Positions 57,401 through 60,445 of a stretch of DNA of 64,000 nucleotides are shown piece after piece (the stretch's first letter is position 1; every line of letters starts with the position of its first letter). The position numbers and the translations under genes are program-made. The stretch is taken from the NCBI GenBank assembly GCA_029204225.1, contig CM055103.1:55943078-56007077 (forward strand), read 5' to 3'. This DNA is from Diphasiastrum complanatum (lineage: Eukaryota; Streptophyta; Lycopodiopsida; Lycopodiales; Lycopodiaceae). Under the pieces are notes generated by a model, which made no database searches, had not been told where the DNA came from, and was given only the letters and a program-made list of their open reading frames with translations.

Positions 57401-58044
57401 GGTTCTCACAGACAACAACTATGGCAGGACAAACTTTTAATTTTTAATCCTTGTGCAAATGTAGGATGCTGAAAGAGTTTTGGAGACATATGTTTCAGCA
57501 TGGACTTCTGGTACACTTGAAAGAGCAGCTGACCGTCACTCTTTACCTTTTACTCTTGCACTCCACCATATTGCAGCTTTCATATTCAAGTTAGTGGACA
57601 ATACAGATTTGCAAAGAAAAAAATTTGTTAGAAACTTAGTACGTGCATCGGCACGAAGAAAGAAACAACAGGTACCCTTTTTCCCTTCACTTTTAATGCC
57701 CAATCAACCTTTGTTAATCATTTCTGACTTTTTTCTAAGGTTTTGTGTGTTCATGTTTTTGACTTTTTAGATATTCTCAAATCGTTGATGCCTTCATATC
57801 GTTTGTTTATATCTTGTAGATCATGCTGCTGCAGCTACTTTCTTATGGGTTGAGATCAACACACAAAAACTGTTCTGATGAACCACCTTTTCTAGATCCA
57901 TCAGCTAAAGAATTCCAGGATTTGGAAAGTAGATTGCTTCTTTTGTTTGAAGCATGTACAGGGGACCAGGGCTTGCTAGCCGAGGTGCAGAACTTACAAA
58001 AGCTATTGCCTCAATACGGACTTTCTGACTCACTGAAAGATTGA
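10511..58044 (+). CDS. IYO: MINIYO / RPAP1-like RNA polymerase II associated protein (10 exons)
   Basis: Homolog of Arabidopsis MINIYO, the plant RPAP1: a cytosol-to-nucleus protein that binds RNA polymerase II, promotes elongation and switches cells to differentiation. The spliced CDS joins 10511-10795, 11271-12225, 19086-19213, 44973-45163, 49848-49953, 50364-50630, 53134-53331, 54597-57113, 57465-57671 and 57820-58044. All junctions are GT-AG and in phase, giving 1692 residues. Landmarks: FPVARHRSEGP (near residue 90); an RPAP1_N-like segment at about 256-296 (ENLGRLQDMSETEIAEAQAE, then LLRRLRPEVVDMLKRRG); AERDFLRSEGDP (about 427); APGVGLGWGSKYGGAWS (about 1075); and an RPAP1_C-like region at about 1455-1549 ending LAIWRVLADAKVLELLPSL. 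The protein is somewhat longer than the Arabidopsis one (about 1465). No frameshift or internal stop is present, so the gene looks functional despite transposon-filled introns. Confidence 0.95.
10806..11230 (+). repeat. Three diverged tandem copies filling intron 1
   Basis: A unit with TTGCTACTAGCTGTGG, GAATGCTTTGTGT, a CATTCTCTTAT.AATTCA block and TTCTGCTTGT recurs at about 10808, 10898 and 11072. Copies 2 and 3 extend further with matching GGTTATGATC and CTAAGCTGAAGCTATCCTT segments. The repeat fills nearly the whole 475-bp intron. Confidence 0.7.
11271..12225 (+). CDS. IYO: IYO exon 2 (residues 96-414), RPAP1_N region
   Basis: Acceptor TTCAATTCAG|CAC restores HWAPVPISN directly after exon 1 RSEGP. 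The exon holds the LAQPLQRK motif, a charged low-complexity stretch, the RPAP1_N helix-rich segment (EIAEAQAELLRRL) and SWTQRVEDVRLKKFDFNGN near its end. Donor TTTG|GTAAG, phase 1. The open frame runs on into intron 2 to 12344, but that part is unlike the family. Confidence 0.93.
12226..13190. other. Intron 2, first part; no gene
   Basis: About 1 kb of AT-rich intron. A minus-strand open frame at 12798-13115 (105 codons) has no recognisable domain. A short telomere-like CCTAAACCCTAAACC lies near 13147-13162. Confidence 0.5.
13196..13674 (+). repeat. 5' LTR of family A element 1
   Basis: Starts TGTTGGAATG and ends TCCTACA; nearly colinear with the 3' LTR at 16727-17203. The main differences are a short indel near 13390 (ACTTGACATATTGGAGG present here only) and a duplicated AGTTGGATAG stretch. 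It is followed directly by the primer-binding site. Confidence 0.93.
13675..13687 (+). other. Primer-binding site, initiator-Met tRNA type
   Basis: TGGTATCAGAGCC abuts the 5' LTR. This is the standard Ty1/copia priming site in plants. Confidence 0.92.
14249..15405 (+). pseudogene. Copia gag and protease of element 1
   Basis: Gag starts MPKESESIGSLF, followed by RLDGTNYSLWCYMIKNLLIA and GLWEVVNGDEERP, the usual copia gag N-terminus. A frameshift near 14700-14730 moves the frame. The second part has a basic GKGKGKWKGK stretch, a CCHC zinc knuckle (CHYCKKFGHHIKEC) and the protease active site WVIDSGATGHMT. The frame ends at 15405, so the copy cannot make a full polyprotein. The same gag in less damaged form is at 30077-30650. 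Confidence 0.88.
15545..16054 (+). pseudogene. GAG-pre-integrase domain and start of family A 3' module
   Basis: The frame opens with LVVEFKEDKCFFKDP, typical of the region after copia protease, then ELCHARIGHLNFASLKMLER and a CDGCSSEKFH pair from the GAG-pre-integrase domain. After about 15900 it leaves known copia sequence; the integrase catalytic core that should follow is absent. Confidence 0.8.
15900..16720 (+). other. Family A conserved 3' module, function unknown
   Basis: A block between GAG-pre-integrase and polypurine tract, repeated in all three family A members (20860-21498 inverted plus 22425-22826; 29340-30076 inverted). Overlapping frames give segments such as SFDDAIVDASLDSLPNFYDE, EQVIDGKVWEDVM, RLIAEFMLVPYFGWSMQIL and SVRSLFGDMKFGQQVAFFSF. 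Element 1 lacks an 84-bp piece (after WEDVM) that the other two keep. It does not resemble integrase, RT or RNase H. It could be a captured gene fragment or a decayed region. Confidence 0.6.
16727..17203 (+). repeat. 3' LTR of family A element 1
   Basis: Starts TGTTGGAATG after polypurine AAGGAGGG and ends TTCCTATA before the GATTC target duplication. Confidence 0.93.
17209..19085. other. Intron 2, second part; no gene
   Basis: About 1.9 kb without a recognisable domain or repeat. It ends in the T-rich intron tail and acceptor TTGACAG used for exon 3. Confidence 0.55.
19086..19213 (+). CDS. IYO: IYO exon 3 (residues 414-456)
   Basis: Acceptor TTGACAG|GG completes the split Gly codon. The exon codes AERDFLRSEGDPAREGYS and KEATTLVRST, a strongly conserved MINIYO block. 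Donor AGCACT|GTATGT, phase 0. Exons 2 and 3 are 6.9 kb apart; exons 3 and 4 are 25.8 kb apart. Confidence 0.92.
19815..20771 (-). pseudogene. Ty1/copia reverse transcriptase fragment
   Basis: On the minus strand: WKAAMDAKYHSLMKNKTWNL, IDTKWIFKLKLKPDGSISKW, DTFSPVVKHQSIRTLLAIS, DIHQMDVQTALLHGF and LYVLKQAPRAWYDRI, the standard copia RT motifs in order. After a frameshift near 19950, ALYVDDSLIIN supplies the YVDD catalytic motif. The fragment ends at the broken 5' LTR near 19815. It is antisense to the surrounding element, so it arrived by insertion or rearrangement and does not prove that family A had its own RT. Confidence 0.9.
20860..21498 (-). mobile_element. Inverted piece of family A interior
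   Basis: The minus strand matches element 1 from about 15820 to 16390: HACDGC-type pre-integrase end (as VDACDGCISEKFHAKPFQF), then ICLERIFHYLKNLLCHPMPL and EQYGPCWEHFGQQSVEQPIT. It is inverted relative to the LTRs of element 2. Confidence 0.8.
21499..22424 (+). repeat. LTR-like insertion, possibly solo LTR
   Basis: A 926-bp block starting TGTTGGAGTTTAATC and ending ACTACAACA, with a TATA-like GCTATATAAGC near 22199. It sits exactly between the inverted and direct pieces of family A interior. Flanks GTATC and CCATC agree in only three of five bases, so no clean target duplication. It holds a GC-richer stretch dense in CCGCAA and CTACGG with a 56-bp period. Confidence 0.5.
21751..21885 (+). 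repeat. 56-bp tandem repeat with CCGCAA motifs
   Basis: Units starting CCGCAACAAG lie at 21751 and 21807, with a partial third at 21863. Each carries AGTCCGCAAGGACTCACA, itself a small palindrome (GTCCGCAAGGAC). Base composition differs from the AT-rich surroundings. Confidence 0.75.
22425..22834 (+). mobile_element. Direct piece of family A 3' module and polypurine tract
   Basis: Matches element 1 from about 16407 to 16726 and keeps the 84-bp piece lost there (PKEFGTLFYCSYGKKFFRMM). Ends with AAGGAGGG before the 3' LTR. Confidence 0.85.
22835..23306 (+). repeat. 3' LTR of family A element 2
   Basis: 472 bp, TGTTGGAATG to CCTATA, followed by TTGTT, which matches the flank at 19369-19373. 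It is closer to the LTR at 19374 (shared GTTTATTTAT and TTCTTAACTTAG variants) than to those of element 1. Confidence 0.9.
23312..23930. other. Intron 3 stretch, no gene
   Basis: AT-rich sequence. A C10-A10 homopolymer junction lies near 23690-23710. Confidence 0.5.
23935..26390 (-). mobile_element. LINE (L1-type) with endonuclease and start of RT, degenerate
   Basis: On the minus strand the endonuclease starts at VWNCNGI (about 25850), continues with GGMACLYRDVIQRGLEVLHK, DIYIAVCYFPPDT and LLLGDF + NARTGSR (a one-base shift near 25480), then GDSVVDYLMGSPSLL and LLSDHSFLSFQLGL. RT begins at about 24520-24380 as NVIHPIHKEGDPMKPENYRT. The rest of RT is missing; the sequence passes to a 3' end carrying CTTTTGGCATGGAAAAGAC (about 23965-24000). 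Several shifts and stops are present. The region before the endonuclease (26121-25860) is probably the linker after ORF1. Confidence 0.85.
26398..26620 (-). mobile_element. Second LINE 3' end, 5'-truncated
   Basis: The minus-strand sequence TCGTCTTATACGCCTTTTGG and GCATGGAAAAGACGTTAG closely matches the 3' end of the LINE at 23960-24000, and more distant matches follow. It has no coding part, as expected for a severely 5'-truncated copy of the same family. Confidence 0.6.
26690..27310 (+). pseudogene. Ty1/copia fragment: zinc knuckle, protease, GAG-pre-integrase
   Basis: Plus-strand frames give a basic stretch, the CCHC zinc knuckle CFYCQKPGHWLRDC, a protease site with mutated first residues (CLVNYGATRHMTGNKKLEL; normally DSGA) and GAG-pre-integrase DLWHRCLGHLNFKSLRLLRK. 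Stops and shifts break it, and the Asp-to-Asn change would inactivate the protease. Integrase and RT are absent. Confidence 0.82.
27311..28879. other. Intron 3 stretch, no gene seen
   Basis: Open frames at 27298-27894 and 28214-28612 have no recognisable domain. Nothing ordered at the DNA level was found. Confidence 0.45.
28880..29332 (-). repeat. 3' LTR of family A element 3
   Basis: 453 bp in reverse orientation: minus strand starts TGTTGGAATGTAAATGG at 29332, after polypurine AAGGAGGG (29333-29340), and ends TCCTACA at 28880. It is more diverged than the LTRs of elements 1 and 2. Confidence 0.88.
29333..30076 (-). mobile_element. Family A element 3 interior (3' module)
   Basis: The minus strand carries the 3' module: RLIAEFMLVAYFGWSMHIL, SLFGDTKFGQQVAFFSFEKL, EQVIDGKVWEDVMPK and, upstream, RLQPIVHQEEPIYHEDQPIE. 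As in the other members there is no RT or RNase H. It switches to plus-strand gag at about 30076. Confidence 0.82.
30077..31150 (+). pseudogene. Family A gag (plus strand) and displaced leader
   Basis: Starting at TCTTCCTATGAGC, the plus strand matches element 1 gag from 14453: MFQVKNAAKVVYLRNQLSIL, then the intact copy of the segment damaged in element 1 (IKDLRDELLNVDEVIEDSEF) and a GKGKGKWKGK stretch. From about 30770 it resembles the leader, with repeated GAGGGCG motifs and a reiterated GTGTCGATTCGACGCA-like phrase, and ends with a gag start (MAKESE) at about 31135-31152. The order gag-body then leader-start is not that of an intact element. Confidence 0.75.
31151..31325 (-). pseudogene. 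Inverted family A gag segment
   Basis: The minus strand matches element 1 from about 14280 to 14455 (MIKNLLIEKGLWEVVNGDEE and the Thr/Pro-rich part). It joins the plus-strand gag start at the palindrome-like GTCGGAAGAC at about 31147-31156. Confidence 0.8.
31326..34896 (-). mobile_element. Ty3/gypsy element: leader, gag, zinc knuckle, protease; 3' part missing
   Basis: Minus-strand order: primer-binding site (34875-34892), AT-rich leader of about 1.3 kb, gag (33540-32743), zinc knuckle (32380-32290), protease (31620-31325). Gag shows PRLYIPK, MALTGAAQDWFYTQEEAERQ, YIERVKHLRSECDPNLINED and WFLACLPKRIRRELKRH. The knuckle is CFACGENHRVVEC. The protease reads AVIDGGSRVNLISTKLC. Scattered stops break the frame. 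RT, RNase H, integrase and the 3' LTR are absent: it ends at the inverted family A gag. Confidence 0.88.
34875..34892 (-). other. Gypsy primer-binding site, tRNA-Asp type
   Basis: Minus strand TGGTGCCATTGCCGGGGA, 16/18 to the tRNA-Asp complement, four bases after the LTR end. Confidence 0.8.
34897..35672 (-). repeat. 5' LTR of the gypsy element
   Basis: 776 bp; minus strand starts TGTTGGAGGG at 35672 and ends GCCGCCACA at 34897. The promoter part (CCAATAGGATTTTGAGG, CTATAAATAGG) matches the LTR at 543-1346 in order, indicating one family. It splits a minus-strand copia element near its protease. Confidence 0.82.
35673..36822 (-). pseudogene. Ty1/copia gag and protease, interrupted
   Basis: On the minus strand: gag (TLRRQIFQSLQKNEKSPNIF, FIDLQKILINEECRLQ), a basic linker, a CCHC knuckle (CFYCGIKGHFASEC) and the protease site PWWIDSGASSHMTFAQRV, cut by the gypsy LTR. 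At its 5' end a primer-binding site TGATATCAGAGC (plus 36811-36822) abuts an LTR end. The remainder of the polyprotein is not seen on the far side of the gypsy element. Confidence 0.85.
36823..37400 (-). repeat. Probable LTR of the minus-strand copia element, outer end unclear
   Basis: Its inner end (minus strand ...TTTTTCACA) directly precedes the primer-binding site. It contains the long GA microsatellite. I could not place the outer TG end, so 37400 is approximate. Confidence 0.5.
37149..37211. repeat. (GA)n microsatellite
   Basis: About 60 bp of uninterrupted GA repeats inside the presumed LTR. Confidence 0.97.
37400..38390. other. Intron 3 stretch, no gene; likely part of an LTR
   Basis: Contains a TTA repeat at 37643-37667 and a short GA run near 37958-37978. 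Its right end precedes a copia primer-binding site, so the last few hundred bases are probably LTR, with boundaries I cannot set. Confidence 0.4.
38391..38850 (+). pseudogene. Ty1/copia primer-binding site and gag fragment
   Basis: TGGTATCAGAGCGC at 38391-38404 is the initiator-Met type site. The plus strand then codes MARNLQQKVVSVFDWNNYVV, KMLLRGEGLWSVVDGA and EILHLNNQLLNMKWDDNDLD, a copia gag with at least two stops. It passes into unrelated gypsy-like sequence near 38850. Confidence 0.75.
38850..39400 (+). pseudogene. Gypsy-type aspartic protease fragment
   Basis: The plus strand frame at 39118-39399 contains the retropepsin-like site AILDTGSGVNIMALSLAKSW and downstream GLSNIPGRITGVKFTIDRL. 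The DTGSGVN form and the following sequence fit gypsy-like rather than copia protease. The upstream Pro-rich frame has stops. No RT follows. Confidence 0.65.
39531..39800 (-). pseudogene. Ty1/copia GAG-pre-integrase fragment
   Basis: The minus strand reads VEFKDNVCSIVKDSNLIAKC, HGRLYMLDALVSKH and VELSHKKLGHPNFKCVHRF. This matches the copia segment between protease and integrase. It is an isolated fragment. Confidence 0.75.
39864..40256 (+). repeat. Copia LTR (393 bp)
   Basis: Starts TGTTGAATG after a purine-rich AAGGGAGGAGGAG (39851-39863) and ends TTGTCA directly before primer-binding site TGGTATCAAAGC (40257-40268). Thus it has a 3'-LTR-type left context and a 5'-LTR-type right context. 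Confidence 0.75.
40257..42002 (+). mobile_element. Ty1/copia element, internally deleted, with solo-LTR insertion
   Basis: After the primer-binding site and leader, gag starts at 40674 (SSLAESMLSEASRLDGTNFS, KIKNILEDKEYWKLVTGEEP, TRLLYLKNKLYTLRMETGE). It is interrupted at 41184-41541 by a solo LTR and resumes (PTYEEVYGLLL, KKKGKGKG) to about 41700. There it jumps straight to the end of RT: EMKDLGLIHYCLGLEVWKKQ, CKPVSTPIENSSKP and GSLIYLTTTRPDISYAVGVA. Protease, integrase and most of RT are deleted. The element stops at 42002, where another LTR-like sequence starts. Confidence 0.85.
41184..41541 (+). repeat. Solo LTR with 5-bp target duplication GGGAG
   Basis: 358 bp, TGTTACGAGC to TCTATTACA, flanked by GGGAG at 41179-41183 and 41542-41546. 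Removing it rejoins the copia gag (ISVRE then PTYEEV, with one frame change). It starts with the 14-bp palindrome TTACGAGCTCGTAA and is more GC-rich than its host. No internal region remains. Confidence 0.9.
42003..42960 (+). repeat. LTR-like sequence, right end unclear
   Basis: Starts TGTTGAAATATAAACC where the copia RT breaks off. Carries AAACTCGTGGAGGGCC (42109) as in the repeats at 2384 and 6161, a TATA-like TTATAAATAG (42339-42348), and GGAGGAGGGCGCTACC near 42523. No primer-binding site follows. Confidence 0.5.
43007..43090 (+). repeat. CTCCTAA heptamer-rich repeat
   Basis: At least eight copies of ACTCCTA or close variants, several in perfect tandem (43051-43078). Confidence 0.85.
43091..44972. 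other. End of intron 3, no gene seen
   Basis: CT-rich sequence at 43190-43530, then AT-rich intron to acceptor ATTATTGCAG. Frames at 43356-43905 are low-complexity products of the CT-rich tract. Confidence 0.5.
44973..45163 (+). CDS. IYO: IYO exon 4 (residues 457-520)
   Basis: Acceptor TTGCAG|GTT. Codes VPGQRAAALQLIASILDRAL, then DWQAIWAYALGPEPQLGLTL, both highly conserved in MINIYO. Donor TTGAG|GTGCAT (weak), phase 2. Confidence 0.93.
45164..46260. other. Intron 4, first part; G-rich block at 45620-45705
   Basis: No gene. A short G/C-homopolymer-rich stretch (GTCGCCGGGGGGGTCCAGG; GGGGGCCCGGGGGATC; GGGGGGCAGCG) could form G-quadruplex or hairpin structures. Confidence 0.5.
46265..46680 (+). 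repeat. Possible gypsy LTR fragment
   Basis: The order GGCCAATAGCCATTGAGGCC, then ATTCTCCACTATAAATAG resembles the promoter part of the gypsy LTRs at 840-905 and 35310-35375. Ends are not defined. Confidence 0.4.
46720..47060 (-). pseudogene. Ty3/gypsy integrase C-terminal fragment
   Basis: The minus strand reads SMGKYLPVVEFSYYNIVQSS, TCRAPIRVVY, PMSPLILQTKDKVLFVDQF and KMKDVISSAQEKQRRTANKY. This matches the end of the gypsy integrase core and the following linker. It carries an in-frame stop. Confidence 0.75.
47280..48806 (-). mobile_element. Ty1/copia fragment: primer-binding site, gag, protease, integrase
   Basis: Minus-strand order: primer-binding site TGGTATCAAAACCC (plus 48793-48806), gag (MWEVVDGSETKPN, KALVIIALNLKDSQI), protease (WWYLDSGATKDMTLKRS), post-protease segment, pre-integrase basic region (GKHARSRLSKNQAHRTSNLL), integrase start DLIHSDICGPMQTTS and the core motif KIKELRTDGGGDYI. 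Stops and shifts are present. RT is absent; the element is joined to the gypsy fragment at about 47060-47280. Confidence 0.87.
48807..49500 (-). repeat. Probable LTR of the minus-strand copia fragment
   Basis: Its inner end on the minus strand (AAATTTCCGACA) abuts the primer-binding site. The outer end was not located, so 49500 is approximate. Confidence 0.45.
49848..49953 (+). CDS. IYO: IYO exon 5 (residues 520-555)
   Basis: Acceptor TGTGTAG|A completes an Arg codon. Codes LALDDSHATVVAACGKALQA and LLSCSSNEYYFHLLE, matching the MINIYO block after the exon 4 segment. Donor CTTGAG|GTAAGC, phase 0. Confidence 0.92.
50364..50630 (+). CDS. IYO: IYO exon 6 (residues 556-644)
   Basis: Acceptor AATTGCAG|ACC. 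Codes GFIGGGRWKYNVKPSNLHPF and NQDVAAGLIRMGILPRIRYI, diagnostic for MINIYO. Donor ATCGAG|GTGTCT, directly at the start of a CT microsatellite, phase 0. Confidence 0.92.
50631..50690. repeat. (CT)n then (TA)n microsatellite at the intron 6 donor
   Basis: GTGT is followed by about 36 bp of CT repeats and 20 bp of TA repeats. The first two bases are the intron 6 donor GT. Confidence 0.95.
50691..50884. mobile_element. Foldback/MITE-like element with GGTGCC-rich inverted repeats
   Basis: Left end CAAAGTTTCAGGTGCC and right end (reverse complement) CAAAGTTCCAGGTGCC form terminal inverted repeats that continue for about 40 bp (TACGGCACGGGTGCCGT in both arms). The centre is A/T-rich with complementary T and A runs. 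Both sides are TA repeats, which fits insertion into a TA target. No coding content. Confidence 0.7.
50885..51445. other. Intron 6 stretch with related short repeats, no gene
   Basis: Contains another ATCAAAGTACCCCACGGCAC near 50897, GGATCGC-rich sequence at 50930-51010, and a TA tract at 51390-51416 preceded by GCATCTTTGATATA. These look like pieces of related foldback elements. Confidence 0.4.
51446..51809. mobile_element. GC-rich foldback element with CACCCCGGACGC ends
   Basis: Left end CACCCCGGACGCGGCCATTT and right end (reverse complement) CACCCCGGACGCAGCCATTT agree in all but one base, and similarity continues (GCGTCC). The interior repeats GCGTCCGG and GGACGC in both orientations between two homopolymer runs. 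It is far more GC-rich than the intron. No target duplication was seen and no coding function is implied. Confidence 0.7.
51810..53133. other. Rest of intron 6, no gene seen
   Basis: AT-rich. Minus-strand frames at 52195-52672 have no recognisable domain. Confidence 0.5.
53134..53331 (+). CDS. IYO: IYO exon 7 (residues 645-710)
   Basis: Acceptor GATGCAG|GTA. Codes VEEHLMNVLIALARHSPQAA, matching the MINIYO helical block containing ALARHSP. Donor TTAAAG|GTATGA, phase 0. Confidence 0.92.
53332..54596. other. Intron 7, no gene or repeat recognised
   Basis: A small GCTCAAGCTCAAACTCAAGC run at about 53970-54006 is the only order seen. Confidence 0.6.
54597..57113 (+). CDS. IYO: IYO exon 8 (residues 711-1549), bulk of the protein including RPAP1_C
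   Basis: The largest exon, 839 codons without interruption. Acceptor GCTGCAG|ATT, donor GCAGAG|GTAATA, phase 0. Conserved points: SEALRLWRVCIKY; LFSDLYPALCFWLS; PAPGVGLGWGSKYGGAWS; FDAGLAAMMVAGPGKAHLLE; EWAGARLPLPNHWFLSPL; LVRKIHALSTLFVLGGDVF; then the RPAP1_C-like LAETFAASSFGDLNFGCQVA and VLADAKVLELLPSLESC. The pattern is an alpha-helical repeat scaffold in keeping with a polymerase-assembly adaptor. The open frame starts upstream at 54588, but those codons lie in the intron. Confidence 0.96.
57465..57671 (+). CDS. IYO: IYO exon 9 (residues 1550-1618)
   Basis: Acceptor AATGTAG|GAT. Codes LETYVSAWTSGTLERAADRH and SLPFTLALHHIAAFIF, matching the MINIYO YLKSWTCGALDRAA block. Donor CAACAG|GTACCC, phase 0. 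Confidence 0.93.
57820..58044 (+). CDS. IYO: IYO exon 10 (residues 1619-1692) and stop
   Basis: Acceptor CTTGTAG|ATC. Codes IMLLQLLSYGL, then a Leu-rich C-terminal helix region (LLLLFEACTGDQGLLAEVQN) and ends SDSLKD with TGA at 58042-58044. This corresponds to the C-terminal end of plant MINIYO. Confidence 0.92.
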   Translation: MMLLQLLSYGLRSTHKNCSDEPPFLDPSAKEFQDLESRLLLLFEACTGDQGLLAEVQNLQKLLPQYGLSDSLKD

Positions 58045-59557
58045 GTATCTTCACATTTCCTGCTTGGGAACAGCACTTCTATAGGAGACTACCAGTGAAG
58101 TCAAATTGGAGTCATGAGCATTGGGGCTGCTAATGACTGGCAACTTTGTAAAGAAATGAATGCCGTTTTAACAAGTGCTTCATGCGGATGAGCCTCTGCC
58201 TATCGTGTAACAAAGTTTCTCCAGTTGACTGGATCGAAGGATGCACTGGTATCAGATTCACTGCAGGCTGAATTGTTGGGCTGGGGTAGTTTGAAATCCA
58301 AGGTCCTAGCTTGACTTTGAATCAGTGTCAGCCAGAAATAAGAAGCCAACATGGTTTCATAAAATTTTGCAAACATGCTAGAATACAAGTTCAAGGTTGT
58401 GAGTGTTTTGGCTCAATGTAGTTTTGTGATCTGTAGTGTTTTTTTCAGATGTATGACCAAGTTGGTACTCTCCCACAGGTTTGCTGAGCAGTCTTGAACT
58501 ACAGAGAGAGCAAATGCATACTCTTTTCTGCTACTAAGAGTCCTCCCGGGCCATAAGTCCTGGAAATAATTTGTAGCTTTGGGTGGATGAAGTGGCGACA
58601 GGATGAATTGCAGCATTGTTTGTACCTGGATCAATCTCGCACACTGAACTACTTCAATCGATCAGATTATGCCGTTGTCTAAAGCAAGTTGAACGTGACA
58701 TATAGCGCATCAGATATTTCCATACTCAGGTGCAGTTGTATAAGAGGTAAACCCACAGCAACCAGACATGGAGAAGCCATATCGATGTAGTAGTAAAAGT
58801 GGGTGGAGCCTGTTCTTGGCTTTTTTCTTCCCCCAAGAAAGATCTACATGTGTATAGTGTCGTATAGGATTTTGAGTCTATGTTGAACAGCTATAAAGTG
58901 CATACATCACTTGTATAGTACATTACAACTTTGAAAAATGGGAAACGAGTATTCCTTGACAAAATAGGGAGCTGTACTTGCTGTTATTGTTTCACTCTAA
59001 GGCAACTGACTATATGTGCACTGTCAACATCTAGCCCCGGTTGCTTACAGTGAAAATTTTGTGCTCCATATTTTTGAAATGTTATTGTTAAGTGCTTACC
59101 ATCTTTTCTTGTCCAATCTTGTGTAGATAACAAGTTTCAATTTTTGGGCCTATTGTAGTTCTTCGTGCATTGCTTCTTTTGTTTGTTCTTGACTATGCTT
59201 CATGTTTGTTGCATTGGCGTGTAGGAGCGATAAACAGGCTCAATGCAATAATATAGGCAATCTAATCCACATCAGATGATATGACCTTCCTCAATGAAGG
59301 CCTTTCATCCTATCCTTGTTCCAATGAGCCCAGAAAAGGGACCCAAGAAATTTTTTATGGATGACTGAAGTCATGTGGCACAACTCAAATGACATATTTA
59401 ATTTATTTTTGAATACCATAGAAGTGAACCTTGTTTGTACGTGTATTCTCATCATGGCTGCTAGTTGAACGTACTGGAAAGTAGCTTTGCGTGAGAGGGA
59501 CATGTTTGGCCACGTTTTTGGGCCCCCAACACACATGCACTCAGATTTGAAGTAATA
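58045..59557. other. IYO 3' untranslated region and downstream, no other gene
   Basis: No clear AATAAA was found close to the stop; the polyadenylation site is not located. No coding domain is seen. Confidence 0.5.
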
Positions 59558-59565
59558 TTCCCAAT

Positions 59566-59780
59566 CAGTGTTCGGGAAACTTTTTTGAGGTTTCCCTCAA
59601 AAATCCCATATCTTAAGGAGTATTCCAGCTACTAACAGGGGATATGCTTCTACTTGCCGGTTTTTTCTTATAAAATCTTAAATTTATCCCGTAAAAAATC
59701 CTGCAAAATTTTGTAGTTGTCGGTTTTTGGGAAAAGATGCCGGTTCCATTCCTTAAGAATGCCGGCTTTCCCGAACACTG
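59566..59780. mobile_element. hAT-type MITE with 8-bp target duplication
   Basis: 215 bp with terminal inverted repeats CAGTGTTCGGGAAA (left) and CAGTGTTCGGGAAAG (right, reverse complement), flanked by perfect TTCCCAAT at 59558-59565 and 59781-59788. CAGTG termini and 8-bp duplications are the hallmark of hAT elements. No transposase: non-autonomous. Confidence 0.93.
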
Positions 59781-59788
59781 TTCCCAAT

Positions 59789-60347
59789 GATAGCATAAGC
59801 TTTTATAGTTTTCTAATTGATGCTTGACAACCAGAACTCAAATCGTTAAAATGACAAGGCAATAGTCAAGAAGAAAACATGTCATTAACCTTAAAAAAGA
59901 CCACCTTAGATACTAGCCCTACTTTATTTAAGTGCCACAAATTAGAGTCCCACTCAAATATTCACCAAAACTACATCATTGATATATAGGCACACGCACA
60001 CACACAATAGTGTTAGCCATTGGCATACAAGATTTTTTGATGTTATTTTTTTGTTGAAGTTAATTTGTCAATGTGCAAGTAGAGGCCAAACATATCATAG
60101 CTATAAATGATTTTTCATGATCCAACATTATGTGCCTCTAAAACTCCAACAAATTTGGCCAATTGGATGAGAGCTCTTTTCCTTAGTGGTAGGCTTGTAT
60201 TTTGATTCCATCTAGCTATTGGATATGGCTTGTAATTTTTAATTTATTTTGAGAAAAGCATTTTTTATGTTTTCAATTTTGATGGCTTGATGAAAATCTT
60301 GATTTGAGTCATATAAGACATTGACCCTTGGGTACCACAACAAATTC

Positions 60348-60351
<4 letters not shown>
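59789..60351. other. Intergenic, no gene seen
   Basis: AT-rich, with a short ACACAC run near 59990-60004. Confidence 0.5.

Positions 60352-60443
<92 letters not shown>
60352..60443. repeat. (GA)n microsatellite
   Basis: About 92 bp of uninterrupted GA repeats, the longest of the four in the window. Confidence 0.98.
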
Positions 60444-60445
<2 letters not shown>

